Shown here: positions 5,665 to 8,818 of the stretch, in pieces
Numbering within the stretch: the first letter of the stretch is position 1
Layout of the letters: each line of letters opens with the position of its first letter
Assembly (NCBI GenBank): GCA_017578085.1
Contig: PKQR01000094.1
Location: forward strand, 1 to 8,818
Reading direction: 5' to 3'
Source: Bacillota bacterium
GTDB taxonomy: Bacteria > Bacillota > Limnochordia > Limnochordales > ZCTH02-B6
Length of the DNA: 8,818 nt
Translations under genes and position numbers: made by a program
Notes under the pieces: model-generated
Seen by the model: the letters and a program-made list of their open reading frames with translations, nothing else
Database searches by the model: none
What the model was told of the DNA's origin: nothing

Positions 5665-6888
5665 TCAGCGGCCGGCAGAGCCGTGCGCCCAGGCGGCGGT
5701 CAGCACGTCCCGGACGCCGGGGGAACCGAGCAAGGCATCATGGGAAAAGATGACCACCGCATCGGTCCCCGCCGCGCGGGCCGCCTCCAGCTGTTCCGCC
5801 AGGGTTTGCGGCGCATCGACCAAAAGGTGCGCACCGAGGCCGGCATAGACGGCCACCCCGGATTCGCGGGCTAGGGCCACCGCATCTTCCAGCTGCCGGG
5901 CGACACGCGCCGTGTCTTTGCTGTAGGCCATGGGCACCACGGCGTCCACAAGGCCCCGTTCGATCCAAGCGGGCCAATCCTGCAGGCGATTTTCCACCGC
6001 GTCCGTCATGTCCGCGTGGACCGCGACGGAGAAGCGCACGCCCGGGCGCCGCGCTTTGATGCCGTCGCGGATGCGGGCCACCAGGCCCGTCACCTGCTCC
6101 CGCCGCCAGCCGTCCCACAGGGCGAGCTGCTCCCGGTACGCTTCGACGCCGTGGCGGCTGATGTAAGCGGCGGCGTCCCGCTCTAGGGCCGCCGGATCAA
6201 AACCGTGCTCGGCCATAAAGCGGGCCACGCTCTCCGGGTGGTACCCAAACCGGCGGGACGGGTAGCGGACGTAGTCGAGGTGGACGCCAGCGACCGGGTA
6301 GCGCTCCACCACTTCCATGACCGACTGGTAGACGAAGTCCTGCACCGCGGGCACGCCCGGGTCCAGCATGCGGGCCGGCAGATGCATGAGGGCTTCCTCG
6401 AGGCTGTATTCCCATACCGAACGGCCTTCCCGGTCGGCCGTCACCCACTCGGGATGGCGATTGAGGACGTGCTGCGCGTCGGCGGGTAGTTCGGACAGCA
6501 TGCCCGCCGTGAAGGCGTTGATCCAGGCGTGCACCTCGAGGCCGGCCCGCCCCGCCCGCTGCAGCAGGTAGGCCAGCGGGTCAAGGCCAGGCTCAACACC
6601 GGGCGCCGCCGGGAGAAGACGGGAGCGGTAGTAGGCTTCGCTGCGGCCGTTGACCTGCGCGAACAAGGCGGTGGCACCCGCCGCGCGCGCCGCCGCCACG
6701 ACCCGGTCGATGCTCTCGCGGCTGTTCAAGGCATGGCGCACGACCCAGACGCCTCTGAGTTCCCGCGCCGCTGCCGCCTGACTGGCGACCAGCCCGCGCT
6801 CGAGCGACGCCTGCCGCACGCCCAAAAGAAGCCCGGCAGCAAGGGACAACAGGGCAACGACCAGCAGGAAGACCTGGTGACGGCGCAA
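5665..6888 (-). CDS. Membrane-anchored GHL10-family (DUF187/DigH-like) glycoside hydrolase
   Basis: This 407-residue protein starts with a short basic stretch (MRRHQ) and a hydrophobic segment at about 6-24 that lacks a lipobox cysteine. It is therefore probably held in the membrane by an uncleaved signal anchor, with the catalytic domain outside. The domain (about 43-400) has GHL10 landmarks: LRGVWV (44-49), FAQVN (76-80), LEVHAWINAF (117-126), GVHLDYVRYP (201-210), SVAVHAD (287-293) and DAVVPMAYS (315-323). The family has a glycosidase-like barrel; E. coli DigH (YddW) of this group cleaves denuded peptidoglycan, so a cell-wall role is a fair inference, though the substrate is unproven. TTG 6888 is chosen because a strong AAGGGGAGG (6905-6897) sits eight bases upstream. 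The gene lies 48 bases after ispDF on the same strand, probably in one transcript. Confidence 0.88.
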   Translation of the reverse strand: MRRHQVFLLVVALLSLAAGLLLGVRQASLERGLVASQAAAARELRGVWVVRHALNSRESIDRVVAAARAAGATALFAQVNGRSEAYYRSRLLPAAPGVEPGLDPLAYLLQRAGRAGLEVHAWINAFTAGMLSELPADAQHVLNRHPEWVTADREGRSVWEYSLEEALMHLPARMLDPGVPAVQDFVYQSVMEVVERYPVAGVHLDYVRYPSRRFGYHPESVARFMAEHGFDPAALERDAAAYISRHGVEAYREQLALWDGWRREQVTGLVARIRDGIKARRPGVRFSVAVHADMTDAVENRLQDWPAWIERGLVDAVVPMAYSKDTARVARQLEDAVALARESGVAVYAGLGAHLLVDAPQTLAEQLEAARAAGTDAVVIFSHDALLGSPGVRDVLTAAWAHGSAGR

Positions 6889-6896
6889 ACGGCGCG

Positions 6897-6905
6897 CCTC
6901 CCCTT
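6897..6905 (-). promoter_or_regulatory. Ribosome binding site for the GHL10 gene
   Basis: On the - strand AAGGGGAGG lies eight bases before TTG 6888 and supports that non-ATG start. It sits in the 48-base gap after the ispDF stop. Confidence 0.85.
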
Positions 6906-6936
6906 GGGAAACCTCACTTCCAAGCGCCGCGCGGGT

Positions 6937-8223
6937 CTACGGCACCAGCGTGGCGGTGGCGTAAGCCACAGCGCCCTCGCCTGCGCCCACAAACCCCATT
7001 CCTTCGGCGGTGGTGGCCTTGATGTTGACGTGGGCTGGCGTTACGCCGAGGACACCCGCGATGCGCTCCCGCATGAGCTGCACGTAGGGAGCAACCTTGG
7101 GCTTTTCCAGCACCACGGTAGCATCTACGTTGCCGACCCGCCACCCTGCGGCCCTCACCCGGCGCACCACCTCTTCCAGCAGGCGCAGGCTGGACACTCC
7201 GGCGTAGGCGGGATCGGTGTCCGGGAAGTGGCGACCGATATCGCCCAGGGCCGCGGCGCCGAGCAGGGCGTCCATGATAGCATGCAACAGTACATCCGCG
7301 TCGGAATGCCCCAACAAGCCCATCTCGAACGGGATCTCCACCCCGCCCAGCACCAGCGGCCGGCCAGGGGCAAAGCGATGGACATCGTAACCGAACCCGA
7401 CGCGCAAGAGGGTTTCCTCCGCGGAGGCGCCCGCCGGCTGCACGCTGGCCGACCGGGACTGCGCCGGGGTAAAGGGGGGCGCCTGTCCTTGCGTGAGAGG
7501 CAGGCTGGCTCCCGGCGTCCCGGGGACCGGTCCCCGCAAGCGCGCTGCCAGCAGCGTTTCGGCCAGCAAGAGGTCTTCGGCGGTCGTGATTTTAATGTTG
7601 TCGTAGGCCCCGTCCACCACAGCCACCGGGTGACCCAGGCGCTCGACCAGGGCGGCATCGTCCGTGGCTTGCCAGCCGGCCGACCGGGCCCGGGCGTGAG
7701 CCTCGACCAACAGCTCCCTGCGAAACGCCTGGGGCGTCTGAACCAGGCGGAGGCTCGACCGATCCGGGGTCGCCTGTACCCACCCGTCCTTCACCTGCTT
7801 GACGGTGTCCTTGACGGGCACGGCAGCGGTAGCGGCACCGTGCCGAGCTGCGGCGAACACGACCATGTCCAGCAGCGCGGGCTGCATGAGCGGCCGCACC
7901 CCGTCGTGCACCGCCACCAAGGGCACGTCTTCCCCCACGGCGGCCAGCCCTCGGTACACCGACTCCTGGCGCTCCGCGCCGCCGGCAACCACCTGGATGG
8001 GCTTGTCGCCCGTCGCCTCCCGCACCCACCGCCGGCAGGGCTCCACGTCCTCGGGGGCCACGACCAATACCAACTGGGAAACGGAACGGGCCGCGGCACA
8101 TGCCTCCAACGTCCACCGGACAATGGGCTTGCCCAGAAGAGGCAAGTACTGCTTCGGCCTGCCCCCCTGTCCCATGCGGTGGCCCTGTCCGGCCGCTGGA
8201 ATAATCACCGCGGCCTTTTGCAT
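6937..8223 (-). CDS. ispDF: Bifunctional IspD-IspF: 2-C-methyl-D-erythritol 4-phosphate cytidylyltransferase / 2,4-cyclodiphosphate synthase
   Basis: One 428-residue protein joins two non-consecutive enzymes of the MEP pathway for isoprenoid precursors. IspD (about 1-229) couples CTP to methylerythritol phosphate. It shows PAAGQGHRMG (9-18), RPKQYLPL (22-29), HDGVRP (106-111), TPQAF (163-167) and NIKITTAEDL (209-218). A linker of about 40 residues (230-271) rich in Pro, Gln, Ala and Ser follows. IspF (about 272-428) forms the cyclic diphosphate with CMP release. It shows GYDVHRF with metal ligands Asp280 and His282, LGHSDAD (304-310), DIGRHFPDTDP (328-338) and NIKATTAEGMGF (400-411). Both halves look intact. 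ATG 8223 is preferred over GTG 8244 because AGGAGG lies five bases before the ATG and inside the longer frame. The separate IspE step between them is not encoded here. A yacL-like gene lies 69 bases upstream. Confidence 0.95.
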   Translation of the reverse strand: MQKAAVIIPAAGQGHRMGQGGRPKQYLPLLGKPIVRWTLEACAAARSVSQLVLVVAPEDVEPCRRWVREATGDKPIQVVAGGAERQESVYRGLAAVGEDVPLVAVHDGVRPLMQPALLDMVVFAAARHGAATAAVPVKDTVKQVKDGWVQATPDRSSLRLVQTPQAFRRELLVEAHARARSAGWQATDDAALVERLGHPVAVVDGAYDNIKITTAEDLLLAETLLAARLRGPVPGTPGASLPLTQGQAPPFTPAQSRSASVQPAGASAEETLLRVGFGYDVHRFAPGRPLVLGGVEIPFEMGLLGHSDADVLLHAIMDALLGAAALGDIGRHFPDTDPAYAGVSSLRLLEEVVRRVRAAGWRVGNVDATVVLEKPKVAPYVQLMRERIAGVLGVTPAHVNIKATTAEGMGFVGAGEGAVAYATATLVP

Positions 8224-8228
8224 GAAAT

Positions 8229-8234
8229 CCTCCT
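8229..8234 (-). promoter_or_regulatory. Ribosome binding site for ispDF
   Basis: On the - strand AGGAGG lies five bases before ATG 8223. The longer in-frame GTG start at 8244 would place this site inside the coding region, so it decides the start. Confidence 0.88.
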
Positions 8235-8292
8235 GGCGAATCACCTGTTGTTCATTCGAGTCCGGTGCGGCAATACCTGCCTGCGGAGCCGC

Positions 8293-8818
8293 TCAAAGTG
8301 CTCTTTCAGCGGGTTTCGGCTTGGCAAAGATCATGCGCCCCGCGGCGGTCTGCAGGACACTGGTGACCAGGACGTCCACCGACTCGCCGATGTAGCGCCG
8401 GCCGCCGTCGACCACGATCATCGTGCCGTCGTCCAGATAGCCGACGCCCTGCCCCTGCTCTTTGCCGTCCTTGATGACGTGCACCACCATTTCTTCCCCA
8501 GGCAGCACCACCGGCTTCAAGGCGTTGGCCAGCTCGTTGATGTTGAGCACCTCAACCCCTTGCAGCTCGGCGACCTTATTGAGGTTGAAATCGTTGGTCA
8601 GCACCTTCGCGTCCAGCCGCCGGGCCAAGCGCACCAGTTTTGCGTCCACGTCGGTGATGTCGTCAAAATCCCGGTCGAGGATTTCCACCGCGACTTTGGA
8701 TTCCTTTTGCATGCGGTTGAGAATGTCCAGCCCCCGCCGGCCGCGGTTTCGCTTGAGGACGTCCGACGAGTCGGCGATGTGCTGCAGCTCTTGCAGGACG
8801 AAGCTCGGAATGACCAGT
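8293..8818 (-). CDS. YacL-like PIN-TRAM domain protein, 5'-truncated
   Basis: The frame is open through the window edge; 174 C-terminal residues are present and begin LVIPSFVLQELQHIADSSD. This is the second half of a PIN ribonuclease-like domain: FVLQELQHIADSSD, then RGRRGLDIL, VDAKLVRLARRLDAKVLTNDFNLNK with acidic residues at fragment positions 10, 58 and 76, then LQGVEVLNINELANAL. A TRAM RNA-binding domain follows (about 105-165: LPGEEMVVHVIKDG, GVGYLDDGTMIVVDGGRRYIG, VLVTSVLQTAAGRMIFAK). Bacillus YacL has four N-terminal membrane helices before this module; that part would lie outside the window. In Bacillus-type genomes yacL sits just ahead of ispD and ispF, and the same order is seen here. 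Its biochemical role is not settled; an RNase activity is predicted from the PIN fold. The ATG at 8712 is internal, not the start. Confidence 0.93.
   Translation of the reverse strand, partial: LVIPSFVLQELQHIADSSDVLKRNRGRRGLDILNRMQKESKVAVEILDRDFDDITDVDAKLVRLARRLDAKVLTNDFNLNKVAELQGVEVLNINELANALKPVVLPGEEMVVHVIKDGKEQGQGVGYLDDGTMIVVDGGRRYIGESVDVLVTSVLQTAAGRMIFAKPKPAERAL

Noticed and set aside
8224..8244. GTG 8244 as start of ispDF
   Set aside because: It adds seven residues that are not part of the IspD family, and the AGGAGG site serving ATG 8223 would fall inside the gene.
8267..8292. Possible terminator between the yacL-like gene and ispDF
   Set aside because: GCGGC (8267-8271) can pair with GCCGC (8288-8292), but the stem is only 5 bp with a 16-base loop and no T-run follows on the - strand. 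Read-through into ispDF is more likely.

Overview
The window is GC-rich chromosomal DNA from a bacterium, most likely a high-GC Gram-positive (Firmicutes-like, possibly thermophilic) lineage. Two things point that way. The riboflavin genes are in the Bacillus-type order ribD-ribE-ribBA-ribH behind an FMN riboswitch. A yacL-type PIN-TRAM gene sits directly upstream of ispD and ispF sequence, as in Bacillus-type genomes. The taxonomic call is inference; no rRNA gene is present.

Region 1 (1-1153, + strand): the 3' end of the catalytic subunit of a two-subunit, B12-dependent acyl-CoA mutase (methylmalonyl-CoA mutase type), followed by its separate cobalamin-binding subunit. A small NUDIX hydrolase gene (1607-1155, - strand) converges on this pair, leaving only one base between the stop codons.

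Region 2 (1608-5637, + strand): the riboflavin operon. An extended -10 promoter (1678-1706) precedes a complete FMN aptamer (1732-1880), then an intrinsic terminator (1959-2004) with a candidate antiterminator pairing, then ribD, ribE, ribBA and ribH. ribD/ribE and ribBA/ribH overlap, and each downstream ribosome binding site lies inside the upstream gene. The four proteins cover the pathway from GTP and ribulose 5-phosphate to riboflavin. The phosphatase step, usually done by an unlinked enzyme, is not encoded here.

Region 3 (8818-5665, - strand, converging on ribH): the 3' part of a yacL-like PIN-TRAM gene, a fused ispDF gene for two steps of the MEP isoprenoid pathway, and a membrane-anchored GHL10-family (DUF187/DigH-like) glycosidase. 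Each of the last two genes has a strong Shine-Dalgarno sequence, and the three probably form one transcript.

No mobile element, CRISPR array, tRNA or rRNA was seen. I found no convincing new multi-gene system. The points most worth a second look are the IspDF fusion in Firmicutes-type synteny, the extra hairpin in L2 of the FMN aptamer with its attenuator, the GHL10 gene attached to the isoprenoid locus, and several start-codon decisions.
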